Shown one piece after another: positions 1 to 12,100 of a DNA stretch of 64,000 nt. Within the stretch, counting starts at the first letter, position 1. The number at the start of each line of letters is the position of its first letter. The notes beneath the pieces are model-generated. The model did no database searches, was not told where the DNA came from, and saw nothing but the letters and a program-made list of their open reading frames with translations. The position numbers and the translations under genes are program-made. The stretch comes from CAWKDC01 sp044445605 (GTDB taxonomy: Bacteria > Pseudomonadota > Gammaproteobacteria > JABCZS01): the NCBI GenBank assembly GCA_044445605.1, contig JBIOEA010000011.1:1-64000 (forward strand). Direction: 5' to 3'.

Positions 1-3
1 CTA

Positions 4-857
4 GGGCCTGTTGACATTTCACATAGGCAGCCACATGACGCTGCAAGCCATAGCCACCATTGATACGTAATTTCTCTTTAATTTATCATATCGAGTTGCA
101 ATAGCGCGGAAGTGTTTGAGTCGTGCAAAAGCATTTTCAACCAGATGTCTATATTTATATAAGCACCAATCCATTTCATCATTTCCTTTTATTGAATTGC
201 TTTTTCTGGGAATCATTGGTATAGATGATTTCTTTCGGATGAGCTCTCGCAGCTCTTCACTATCATAACCTTTGTCCGCAATTGTAAAATTCGATACTGG
301 AAGTTTTTCAATAAATTCTGGCGCAGCTTTGCAATCATGAACTTCGCCGCCTGTCACTTCAAAATCAATCGGCAGGCCATATGAATCAACTGCTAAGTGT
401 ATTTTTGTCGTATTTCCGCCTCTAGACTTACCGATCGCTTCGTTTTCACCGCTAGCAGCACCCGTGCTGTGCTGATGTGCTCTTACAATAGTGCCATCAA
501 TAAATTCCCATTCCAGATCTGGATCTTGGACAAGAGATTTAAAAATAGCGAACAATATATTTTTTAAAGACCAGCGATTGAATTTTTTATAAACAGAATT
601 CCAGGGGCCAAATATAGAGGGCAGGTCTCGCCAAGGTACACCAGTGCGCATACGGTACAACATTCCCTCAACCATCATTCGAAGATTGTGCTTGTCATAA
701 ATACCATTTTGAAGCATGATCGTTCTTAGCTTCGACCAAATCTCATCCGTGAGCAGAAGTCGGGTCATTGCAAACTCGTTTTGTTGTGTCTTGGAAAACC
801 AATTCTACGAGTTTGCTCTTATAAATCAAAGCATTATATTGAAATGTCAACAGGCCC
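4..857 (-). mobile_element. Complete IS5-family insertion sequence
   Basis: The element is bounded by perfect 18-bp inverted repeats, GGGCCTGTTGACATTTCA at 4-21 and its reverse complement at 840-857. Both ends are flanked by TA (2-3 and 858-859), which fits a 2-bp target duplication as used by IS5/IS427-type elements. It holds a single transposase gene on the minus strand. The right end lies 13 bp downstream of the stop codon of the neighbouring ankyrin-like gene, so the insertion did not break that gene. The intact ends and open frame suggest a recent, possibly still active insertion. Confidence 0.93.
19..768 (-). CDS. IS5-family DDE transposase
   Basis: This 249-residue protein catalyses cut-and-paste transposition of the surrounding element. 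The N-terminal part (about 1-75) has the DUF4096-like insertion-element domain with LTDEIWSKL and the GVPWRDLP motif. The catalytic core shows the DDE signature: FIDGTIVRAHQ (first Asp near 91), IADKGYDS (second Asp near 165), and the closing Glu in HLVENAFARLK. Many IS427-group relatives need a frameshift between two frames, whereas this copy is one continuous frame, so it looks intact. It starts with ATG at 766-768, inside the right end of the element. Confidence 0.93.
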   Translation of the reverse strand: MTRLLLTDEIWSKLRTIMLQNGIYDKHNLRMMVEGMLYRMRTGVPWRDLPSIFGPWNSVYKKFNRWSLKNILFAIFKSLVQDPDLEWEFIDGTIVRAHQHSTGAASGENEAIGKSRGGNTTKIHLAVDSYGLPIDFEVTGGEVHDCKAAPEFIEKLPVSNFTIADKGYDSEELRELIRKKSSIPMIPRKSNSIKGNDEMDWCLYKYRHLVENAFARLKHFRAIATRYDKLKRNYVSMVAMACSVMWLPM

Positions 858-870
858 TAATGTTTCTCCT

Positions 871-3156
871 TCATAGTTGATTTGACATACCATGAGAGGT
901 GCCTGTTGAAGCAGGTCCAGGAACAACTCCCCGAAGTTGTGCATGAGTCAACAGCATATGAGAGCTTGACGCCGAACCAGACTGAGACAATTCTTTAAAC
1001 GAGCTTTCTGTCAAGTTGGTTGCACTGTCTGAGGATAAAAGCTGCATTGTGATGCTGGATCTTTTGGCCCTTTCTAATTTTGCTTGGCAGCATGCAACCA
1101 CATCTAATAACCCTTGCTGCCCAATCACATCCACTGAATGTCTTTCTAAAACATCATTCAGCAGATCATCTATGGCATTCAACAAATGCTCCTTAAATAG
1201 CGTTTTCAGCTGATCTGCCATGGAATAAGCTGCAGTTGTTCTATAAAGCGTCGCTTTTTGTTGTAGCATCACTATCAAATCACCCTGGTAATTATGTTGA
1301 CTATCAAGCGTCATAAACGAGGTCATATACTGACACATATATTGCTTCATGGACATAATCAATTCAGCTTCTAGTGTAGTAAGGTCAGATCCCTTTTCCT
1401 CATATTCTTGAAGCATTGCATAAATTCGTTCTGCCAGTTGCATCGGATCACTGGTCAGGTGAGTCGGTATTTGACGCAGCAAATCAGGCTCGAGGGTCAC
1501 TTGAGCTCTCATTTGCTCTATAGAACTAGCAATAAATTCAGGAGCAATTTTTATCCCAAGATATCTTAAAATTATTCTTAAATCCTCACTGTCGCACATA
1601 TCCCATGGCGACTTGCCCTCTTTATTTCTGACTTGGCAGGCCCTATCGCCACAGATAAGTAGCACATGAACTATCCCTGATAAACGTATTTGGAGTTCAT
1701 ATCTCGATGTCACATGGTCAAGATGATCCCAATGTGAAACCAAATAATGAAGATAGGTATTTCCAGTTGCATGACAGGGCTTCATGTATAAATCGATGAG
1801 AGTATCGTCAGCTGTAATACTCTGAACATGTCCAAGCCATTTTAAATACATGAATGCCTTAAATTCACCCCTATTCAGAAGGTTCATCGCTGCATCATAA
1901 GAGAATAAGCAGTTCTCTAAAGATGTCTTCACTCGTGTTCTAATTTCTTGATACAGCCCATACGTCTCCTCTCTAACCATCGCTGGTCTCGGTCCTAACA
2001 ACCCATTAATCATTACTGTCACAACGGTTTGTCCTTGCAATGGTATGCCAAATTCCAGCATTATATCCTCTGCAACGTCTAGGCCATCTCGCACCAATCT
2101 AAATCCGTTAAATCGAGGCCCAGCAGCCAGAAACCGCATAGGAATACGCTGCTTTACAACAGCCAGCGCTCGTGATCTTCTAATGACAATCTCTTGGCTT
2201 ACACGCTCTGCCGCTCGGAATTGATAATCCATATAATGCTCAAAGGCTTTAACTGAAACATGCTCAGGTGAAGTCACTACTCTTTCAAATGCAATTTCAA
2301 ATGCCGTTTTTCCTATCGCATCCTTACCCAATGTTGTGGAAATCAATGGCAGTTCATCGCTAAGTGCATCCAGTGGAACACCCAATTCCGTCAGAACAAC
2401 AAATGTTCCTGCATCATTGTCATATGCAGCAGCATGTAGGGGGCAACCATATTTTTGTAGCAGCTCTGGCGTCATGAATGGCACAAAGGCACTTTTCAAC
2501 CTATCCTTATGAAGTTGATCAATATGCATCCATATCTCAAAAAGAACTGTTTTTGCCATCAGGTAAAATCTATAGGTCGACTTATGCCCGTTTTCCACCT
2601 TAATCAATCTGGGTAAAAAATCTTGAAACTGTAGCTCTGATAATTTTGATGCGCAATAATTAAATATACGAGTGACCTCCGGATCATGAGCCTCCCAGCT
2701 CAATAAAACATAATCACATAGATCGGCAAGTAATTCTAATAATTGTTCATCTGTAAGATCAGTTATATCGTTCAATTGACGTAACCTTTCAACAACATAT
2801 CTATCTCGCGCTTGACAATTGACTTCACCAATCTCTGCGGCTGTTTGGCCCGCATGGTCAATGGCTTGATCCATATTTTTAATTGCCTCGCGCATACGTT
2901 GCACGGGAAGCGGGCCGGTCATACGATTAAATGGGGATTCGATAACATCTTTACTTCGAGTAGTTATAGCAACTTCATGCTGTATACGTAATCTTGTCAG
3001 GCGCGTATCTATTCCTCGGCTATTTAATGTAGCCTCAACTAAATGAATGTCGCGTTGTGAAGCCCTCCTACAAGCATCTTGTGCCTTCTCAAGCCTTTGT
3101 TTACGTGCCTGATCCCTACGGTCCGGATCCATAATGAATAGTCTTGGATTAGGCAT
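871..3156 (-). CDS. Ankyrin-like protein, operon partner of the giant YD-repeat gene
   Basis: This 761-residue protein has no known function that I can assign. Two stretches resemble ankyrin repeats: one near residues 235-270 (GCPLHAAAYDND followed by VLTELGVPLDA) and one near 460-545 (NTYLHYLV, VHVLLICGD, NKEGKSPWDMC). The rest is mostly helical. No signal peptide or membrane segment is evident. It begins 18 bp after the stop of the giant YD-repeat gene, with a GAGGTG ribosome binding site before ATG, so the two are almost certainly co-transcribed. That position is where an immunity protein, chaperone or co-effector would be expected, but its size is large for an immunity protein. The adjacent IS ends just beyond its stop. 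Confidence 0.8.
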   Translation of the reverse strand: MPNPRLFIMDPDRRDQARKQRLEKAQDACRRASQRDIHLVEATLNSRGIDTRLTRLRIQHEVAITTRSKDVIESPFNRMTGPLPVQRMREAIKNMDQAIDHAGQTAAEIGEVNCQARDRYVVERLRQLNDITDLTDEQLLELLADLCDYVLLSWEAHDPEVTRIFNYCASKLSELQFQDFLPRLIKVENGHKSTYRFYLMAKTVLFEIWMHIDQLHKDRLKSAFVPFMTPELLQKYGCPLHAAAYDNDAGTFVVLTELGVPLDALSDELPLISTTLGKDAIGKTAFEIAFERVVTSPEHVSVKAFEHYMDYQFRAAERVSQEIVIRRSRALAVVKQRIPMRFLAAGPRFNGFRLVRDGLDVAEDIMLEFGIPLQGQTVVTVMINGLLGPRPAMVREETYGLYQEIRTRVKTSLENCLFSYDAAMNLLNRGEFKAFMYLKWLGHVQSITADDTLIDLYMKPCHATGNTYLHYLVSHWDHLDHVTSRYELQIRLSGIVHVLLICGDRACQVRNKEGKSPWDMCDSEDLRIILRYLGIKIAPEFIASSIEQMRAQVTLEPDLLRQIPTHLTSDPMQLAERIYAMLQEYEEKGSDLTTLEAELIMSMKQYMCQYMTSFMTLDSQHNYQGDLIVMLQQKATLYRTTAAYSMADQLKTLFKEHLLNAIDDLLNDVLERHSVDVIGQQGLLDVVACCQAKLERAKRSSITMQLLSSDSATNLTESSFKELSQSGSASSSHMLLTHAQLRGVVPGPASTGTSHGMSNQL

Positions 3157-3174
3157 CGATACACCTCGTGTAGG

Positions 3175-6100
3175 TCATTTGTTAGTCATTTTAAATAAAT
3201 TATGGCAGACTTGCTGTGAAGCATCTCCACCAACTTTTGCGGCTACCACAATGTGGGGGGCAGCAAGATAATTAGTGCCATACGAAACTGGGCTTAATGG
3301 TCCACCACTCGCCGTGGTAACAGCGGCATGTAAACCTGCACTAGTGAGAAAAGCGGTACCCGCACCTACTCCTGCACAAACAAGTCTACTGGTTGTCGAT
3401 GTGTCACGATACCTAAATTGATCATACCCAGTATCAACCCTCCCTGCTCCATCAAACACAACCTCCTTTACGGCTACTAATCTACTCAAGGCACGCACGG
3501 CAGGATTCCCATCTATTCCACTAAAAATGAGACCAACGCCCGAATTGAACCTCGCTTCTTGTGCCCCCTCTGAATTTAACATCAGTAATGATGGCTCTTG
3601 ATAATAAGAATATTGAGTCGTTCGTGGACCCACTTGCTGCGGTATTGGCTGCCTTTCATTTTTCTCTGTGTTTGAAGGCAGCGGCTTAGGTGTCATAGGT
3701 GTGCTTGATGTCGAAGTCCTAGGTGCAGGCTTGCTTTCATTTCTGCGCCGTGTTGATGCAGTGGGATTTGTGTTTGTGGGCACCACAGGTTCACGTTTTG
3801 GTTGTGGCATTTGCTCTGGCACGGGTGTTGCTTCTCTAACCGGTGCTGGCATCCTTGTCTTTGGTTGTAAGAAACGTACCATGGCACTTGTTGTTGCCTT
3901 CACAACACCGTACATAGCCAATTCGCGTGCCGCTCCCCCGAATATATTTGAACCCCGGAATGCATTACCTTCTTGCATACTACGCGATTGTTCGGCCATC
4001 ACCTGCCCAAGCATGATATTCGTCATATCCTTAATGGATTGGGAGACCGTCAAATGCTCATCCAGATTGGCACGTGTCACGCTCATCACGGTGCTCGCGA
4101 CCAAGTTTTGCCATTGAAATTGATCTTGTTGGCCCGTGGCTATAAAATAACCCTGTTGCGCAATATTGATCATAGCTGCTTGCTGCATCATGGCCACTGT
4201 TTTCGCCATACTAGGACCTTCCCCAAGCGCCAAGATAGATTTATTTGTTTCACTCATGACATCGCCAAGAGCACCCATCACCGTGGCTGTTGTGAATTGA
4301 GTCCAATCAAATCCATCGGCCAGATTCATCAGATTCGCAGTAGCTTGTGCACTCAAATTACCTGCTGCGCCGGCTGCTGCACCGGCAGCAATGACGCCCA
4401 GTAATTTATCCCCAAATAAAACAGCGAATTGGGGCGCAACAACAATCGCCACAATGGTCCCAATAGCCACAGGAATAAGCAATTTCCATGGGACTTGTGG
4501 GTTAGGCATCTTCACATAATAGGGTACTATGCTCGGAACTGTGTTCCCCAGCATCGCTGCATACGCATGTGACTGTGTTGAACCAGCCGTAAAATGCTGC
4601 GATTTTTGCCCATATGGAATCGTAATGCGAGCACCAATGGGTAATATTTCACTCACTGTGTACTGCGGATTATGCTGCTGCAACCAGCCAGCAAAATCCC
4701 CACGACCATAACAATACATCTTGGCAACATCGATAAGTGTCATGTTATCTCTGATCACTTCAATCACTATGGGCTGTGATGAGATGGGATTATCAGCAAA
4801 TGGTTGAATCGCTGTCTCAACCTCCCATCGTCCCAGGTTCTCATCGTGCTTCTTGGTATACTGAGCAATAATTCGAGTGCCCCCTGCATCCCCATAAGTG
4901 CTGGTGGCAGCAATTTCCTTCTTGCTGTTAGCATCATTGGGATGGCCTTCTTCACGATATAGCACCGATCCATCGGGCATAGGCACATAGATCCCTGTTC
5001 GCGAAGGGTATGTTTGATCTACTTTCTTTCGAACAATCCCATGTTCATTCCTAAATAGCGTTAGTGCGTTTGTTGAAGTTTTTCCTTCACTGTGAAATGT
5101 TGTTTTCAAATCAACGCGCGCTTCAACTGGATTTTTAAAGTCTGCATATGTCGTTGCAAGATCTTGTGTCATATGGGACACCGTATCGCCATCATCGTTT
5201 TTATGTCTGTAAATTTCTTGTTGACTGGCTGTGATCGTTCCCATGTTATTGCGCGTATGTTGTCTTAAATCAAAAATGGGTCTAGCTACCCCGTTCTTCC
5301 TATCGTCTTTACGATAGCTTTGTGTGTTAAGTGCACCACTGGGACTATGTGTGTATGCCGTGCTTTCATCTTCAACTATTTGGCCATTGTGTGTTTTACG
5401 GGTAATTTGATTACTCAACAACCCAGCGAGACTGTGCGTTAATGCTGTCTCCCTGGCGTCCGAATGCTGAATCGTACGCACATAGCCCTGATCATTATAT
5501 CTGAATGAATCCCCTATCCATGCATTTTTATCAGGATCATAATATCGCTGAGATACCATTCGTCCATTTTGGTAGGTTGCAAGCGTCGATCGATATGTGC
5601 TCGATTCGATTAATATGCCTTGCTGGTCTCTCAGACGTCGACCATGCCTCATCTGATTCTCTTCATTATAATCGTACCAAAGCGTGACATCCTCTATCAC
5701 TGATCCTGGGTTGCCGGGATCTGTTCCCATGAATCGTACCGCACGGATATTGCTACCTCTGTCTTCATAATAATCCAAGCGATAACCCAAATCGGCCACA
5801 AAGCTCACATGGTTCAGCGGGCTGAACCCCACAACCATGTCCTTATATACCCTGCCATTTAGCCAAAAACGTTCGCCGACAAGCAAACCATCAATTTCAT
5901 ACCGATACAGCGAGATGCTTTGATCTAAGTGAGGTGTACCTGAATCCACAAATGGTGTGGAATAAGTCATATACGGCTTACCATTGGAATGATAACGATG
6001 GGATAAGAGAAGTCTTGGCAATGGAATGCCTTCATCATACATCGCATTCGGACGATTTGATTGCGACGCACTCAGCGTCTCTGTGGGTAATCCCGCATAA

Positions 6101-9100
6101 TCGGTTTGAAAATAATATTCCACACCCGCTCTATCCGTATGCCAAATGGGTCTGCCAAATACATCTCGATAAAAGGTATTACATTTGCCGTCAGCAAATA
6201 GCTCTAGGAGGGGATTGCCTGAAATATCGAATAATTTCACCTTTCGATATTCATCTGGATCAACACTGTGCGTGACTTGTAGAAGACTATTTAATCGAGA
6301 TAAAGTACATGCACCATCGGGATTTTGATGTTTAATCACTTTATCGTGACATTCTAGCTCATAAGAGTCAGTGGCATGTTGGGCATCTCTTCCACGTGTC
6401 ACCTGAACCCCAATACCATGTGGATTAGTCGTCGTTCGTGTTTCAATGCCTGTTCGATCAATTCGCAGGACTTCATGGCCAAAGACGCTTTGATGAATAA
6501 TTTCTTGAGATCCATCTGGGTACAAGGCTGTGCTCTCTAAGCCAGCATCATTGCGGACATGAAGAAATAGATTTCCATTCGAATCCTGAGTACCCACTGC
6601 TTCCCCAAAGGCGTTCGGGAAAGTGTATGTTTCAGGAGAAACTTCTTCAATTAATTCAGTAGGAATCTCTGAAGCCGCATATTCATTAGCCCTAAGATCT
6701 TCTGTTTGATAAGTTACTGCATTCGCATCAAAAACTAGATTGGCGAGCTCAATGGGCAATACTCCTCTATACACACCGTCCGTATAAGGTGACATGGGAA
6801 CTTGGATGGTGAGACTTCCATGATGGCGGATAGTGATGTGCTTTAGCACTGGGCCTTTTGTTTTAGCTCTAACAGTCAATACACGCCTTGGATCAGCTGC
6901 AGATCCAGCCTCCTCGATCCTACAATCAAAACGTTTCTGCTCCGCTTTATATCTCGCATCAACGCGTTCCATTTTTTCGTCTTTAAATGAATCAAGCTTC
7001 CCGCCTGTTTCAGGTTTAATAAAACTTGATTTTGGTCGTCTCGTTAATGTTCTTACGCCTTGTTTATCATAAACATGTGTCGTCGTTTGCGATTTGGCAT
7101 CTGTTTCTGACACCACTTTTCCTTGGAAATCATACGTCGCCTTGAGCACAGGACTTAATACCTCCTCAGCTTCATGATCCGGTGGAGGCACTTGTGCGAA
7201 TAGTTCATTACTATGCTTGATGGTAAATTGGCCATAGGCAAAGCCTTCCCTATCAACTGTCTGCGGTGCAAAAGCGCTGAGATCTAATATTTGTCCATCA
7301 ACCGAAAATGCACGCAAACGATACTGACATTGAGCAACAAGCAAGCTCGTCACATCAATGACCGCAATCCCATGTGCTACATACTTAATATTGTTGTTTG
7401 TCACCCTATCCCAATGTTGATGTTTAGCATCAAGCTCCTGACGCAAGTACAATTCGATTCGATTCGTGTTATTGGGCAACGGCTTGATCATCACAAAATA
7501 TCTGGGCACATTAGGTGCGCCAGAGTAGAGATTGACCCAGGTGCCGTAGAGATTCACGTCCATGTCATAATGATTGACGCCTTGTGGGAATGGGAGAAGC
7601 TGTGCGGGGACATTCACATCTTCTTCTTTCTCTGGACTATGCACAACCTCTGTATAGTTAGCCTCAAATGCGCCCAGGTTATGATATCCACTGTCCTGAG
7701 TGGCCTGAAGACCAGTCTTGCTCTTAAGCGTGTATTTAAAATTGACACGCTTACTTTCTTCCTGAAGAATAGGAGGCAATTTAAGCTGTGTCCAAACAGC
7801 ATTTTTTCCAGCCCACGCTTCATATTTCTTTATAACAATAGGGCCAACACGTTCCGTATACATTTTAATATACATCGATTGCGAACGAACAAAAAGCACA
7901 TTGACCGGCATTTCTGTCACAGTCATGCGCTGATATACTGTTGAGCGGATTTCAAAAGGTGGATTTTCAATCACGTAGTTGTTGATTAAATTCGGGCTCA
8001 TGAATTGAAATGCAAGCTTGCTTTTGTCTGGAATATCAAAATTCCGTAGATCAGCAGAATAAGAAAAATAATAACCAGTTGTCGGCTGAATAGCTGTTGA
8101 ACCAATGTGCCGCCCTTCATATAATACCTTCAATGAAACAATATCAGGGTGCAATGAGGGTTGCGTTGTAAATTGATAGGTTAAATCCTCTTTAATAAAA
8201 TACTGTTGAAACCTCTCAAATGAAGACTTATATGAACTGTGCGCATCACAATAAGGCACGCCATCATACAGGAGGATGTTACGGCTCAAATTTGTGATCC
8301 TAACTCTTTGAGTCACATATTTGTATTGCTTCGCTTTTGGGTTAGCCCAAATAATCATCACTGGCACAGGAGGGTTAGATGCCCGATAAAATGCTGGGGC
8401 AAATTTGTACAATGAATTTTGCCTACTAACCTGTGTAATATAAAAATCCGATGCTCTAGTGGTTGACCAGTCGAATCTAAAGTTACTTGCGTCAGATGCA
8501 AGGATCATTGTGTACCTTGCATTATTTCCTTGATCATCTATCAAATCCATCTCAAAATGAATTTGTTCTCCGCCGTAAAAAAGATCCGTAGGCAGTTTAC
8601 AAAAAACTTTAGGATGGGGGTTTTGAGTATTTACATAGTGAGTGTATGCAATAGGAGATATCGTGACCAATGAATTTCGCGTAGTTTGATACTTGATCTC
8701 AGGCACCTTTGCTTCCGGAATTCTCGTATCGACATACTCTTGCTCGTCCTCATGCTTTTGTGTCGACTCCGGAATAGGTTTTGCGCCCATGTATTGACAT
8801 TGCAACGATGCGGTGTTTGCCTCCGAAATATCAAACAACTGATACCCATCTACATTTTCTGTAGGGCCAATCGTTTTGTCGCCTACTTTTAATGCAACCG
8901 CTTCATCCATTTGTCTGCTTGCAAGTCTCATGTGCTGATTGACATGAATGTAACGTTTTGCTTTGGCATTATCATGCATTCTCATGATTGCAGGGTTTGC
9001 CAAAAAATTAACCTGAATGTGCGAGCTATTTGGCTTGGAATTGAATGTATTCAACCCTGCTTCTCGGTTGAATGAACCCATTCTATGATGATCGATAACA

Positions 9101-12100
9101 TTCACTGTCACATTCTTGACTGCAACGGGATAATCCACTCTGCTGCGAATTGCATCCAAACTGTAGGGTGGCGGTTCATGTTGGACCGCTACAGGAACCA
9201 TCTCTTCATATATCATTATGCTGTTGATTGCCTTGCCCTGCGCATCAACTTCACCTGTATATCGTTCAACCAGGCCATTCTTGAATTCAATCTCTAAAGA
9301 ATATTGTTGTGCATACTGGCCAGGACTGGGATTACCTACGACTTTCAATTCCATTGTCATGAAGTACCGATACGCATGATTAGTTTGCTCTATTGGGTGC
9401 CCTTCTGGCACTTCAGAAGCATCAGTTTCAACCTTGTATCTTTCTTCTACATTCACCGTAACAGATGTATGTGCTTCCGTATAAATCGCTGTCACAGCAG
9501 TTAAACTAACCACATCACCAAGCATGCTCATAGGTATAGGCGTAAATGGCCCCCCCACCGGCTGTGATATATCCGCTCGTCTTGCCTTATATGTACCCGA
9601 AGGAACATGATCAAAGCCCACTTCATAGTTCCCATCCTCTCGTGGCGTCACACCCACATAAAAAGGTGGATCTAGCTCTGGTATAATTTGTAAACCTGTT
9701 AATGGCCCCTCTGCATTATCAACGGTCTTTCCTGCCGCCACCATCCGTGTTTCCGTTTCCATCTTAAGCACAAGATGCTGAGAGTTCACTTGATTATTGT
9801 TAACAATGACTAGAACGTCTCTGCCACTCGCATAAGGTGTTTCATTTTGTTCAAGGTTATCTGTGATGTGGAAGAATTGAATGACGTAGTCATAAAGGTT
9901 AGTCCCAAACGCGGTGAGATTCACTCCCATGTCATTGCCATGGGTGATAACGTTTAAGTCCTGCCATGGGTCGCCACTGTCTTTGCGCCTTATTTTGAAT
10001 TGTGCTTTTGCTTGAAATGATGTGGGCTTTTGCCAAATAGCAGCGTATTGCCCAAATATATTGATCTTCTCTGTTGACCCAGGCTTACCCACCATGACTG
10101 TTGTAAATAAAGGATTCTGAGATTGAGCAAACGTCGGCAATGTGGTTTGTGTCACATAGCCTCGGTTAGAATGACGAAATTCCGTGTATTGATATTCACC
10201 TGGAGGTAAGCTCATTAAGTATTTTGGCGTAAATTTATCTTGACCCAGATGATGTATTTGACTGATGATTTGCGCTGTCACAAAACCCACAGGGTTGACC
10301 CGCAGTATCTCCCAAACTCCATTGGGGTTCCTCTTAATCACCATTCCAGAGCGATTGCGAACATAATAAGTTTTCGAATCAGATGTGACGATATCCGTTT
10401 CATTTGAATGAGGCACAATATAAAGAGCAAGAGAACCATCATATCGAACACCTTCGTTTTCCACCTCACCGAAAGGATTCATCTGGGCAAAGCGCCCGAC
10501 AATCGCCTCTCTATCGAATTTTATATCGCCCACCTGATATCCGCGTAAACTATATCGCGTGAGCGTGGTATGTTGCTCTGTCAAACGAGCGGGTTGGCCG
10601 TCGCGTAATTCATAATAGGCATTTTGTAGCCACTCCTTCACTATGCGCTTGAGCGCATCGTAGCTCATCTCAACCTTGAATCCATTCGCTTGAAAACGCA
10701 CAATCGCTTGGCCATGCTTTCCAAAAAGGTACGATTCTCTATGCCATTGCCCCATCGCTCTTTGAACCACAATGACTTGCCATAAATTCGATTGCCTCTC
10801 TGCATGTGTGCCACCCGTTGGCAGCGTAATCACATCTGAGCGCTCAGTCATCACCTGATCTTCAAGTATGTTGTAACCAAAGCATGTCAGTGGTGTCGCC
10901 GGTGCATCCGTGCCATCAGCTTGTCTGACCACTCGCTTCGTATCGAGTTGCGCTATCTTTAGACAGGCTGCATTGAAAAAATGAAGGACAGCCCGCTTTT
11001 CAATAACACTATTATCTGATAATTGAATGAGATGTATACGTGTGGCAGTTTCATTCTGCTCACCATCAAATTCATGACGCGTGACTTTGTCAATTCTCAT
11101 AGAGACAAGCCTTCTGTTGCCTTCCTCCACATCATGGACAACCCAATCACAGGCTCTTTCTTCGGTCACCAACCCTTCCCCATTAAGGACGCGATGGTAT
11201 TCCCTGTCTTTATCCGGATTTCGTTGAAGTTCATTGGGAGATGTCAAACCATCAGCAGGTAGCTGGGCAGGATTCAACGGATGGCTGAATTCAATCTTGG
11301 TCCGCCATTCATGTTGTAAACTGAAGTCGCCATAGGTAATGATATATAAGTCAGCATTGACTTCAGCCACCACATCCCCTGCGCGATTGTAATATTGCCT
11401 ATCTTCCAAATATTTCTTTTCATAAGGATTGACAAGCTTGCGTTGCAAAGTGACTTCAGAAAAGGCATTGTGTTCTAATAAGGTCTCTTTCCCCACTTCA
11501 AAGTATTGTTCTTCTTTATCTGTCGCATTGGAATCAAAGTAAAGTTCCACTGGCTCTTCGATTCGAATTTGTCGATTTAATTTATCGAAAGCAACATCGA
11601 TATATCTATCGTCGAGAGGGTCATGCTGAATATAAGGCTCGAGTGCTTCAGGGGTTGTACCTGCTTGAAGCAGTGCGAAAGCCTCTGGAGCTATTGGAAG
11701 ATTGTATCGCGTGACCTTTGCTTTATTCAGATGTTCATCATACTGATGATGAGTGACATAACCTTCAGGGTCAATACTGAACACTACCTCATGGTGTAAT
11801 CCATAGACCTGATAAGAAACAGCGCCGTCACTCGTTTTTCTGATGGTGACCTTCCGGAAAGCATCATGGGCTTGCGATGTAATGACATCAATGGGTCTTT
11901 CAACACGACCCGTGGTATTCGGCGAGGCATCGGCCGCTGCATCATAAACAGCTACAGCTCTTAGTATCTCCTGAAATACATTGCCATCATCATCATGCTC
12001 GAAAGCTGTGATACGCTCATCAGGTGTCTCCGCTGCTTCGCGTCTCTCCTTCAGTTGATTGGCATCATCATGTACATATATTGTGAGAGGACGAACCATG

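Noticed and set aside
3175..3620. A named toxin domain at the tip of the giant YD-repeat protein
   Set aside because: No nuclease, deaminase, protease or ADP-ribosyltransferase motif could be seen in the last 150 residues, so no activity is assigned.
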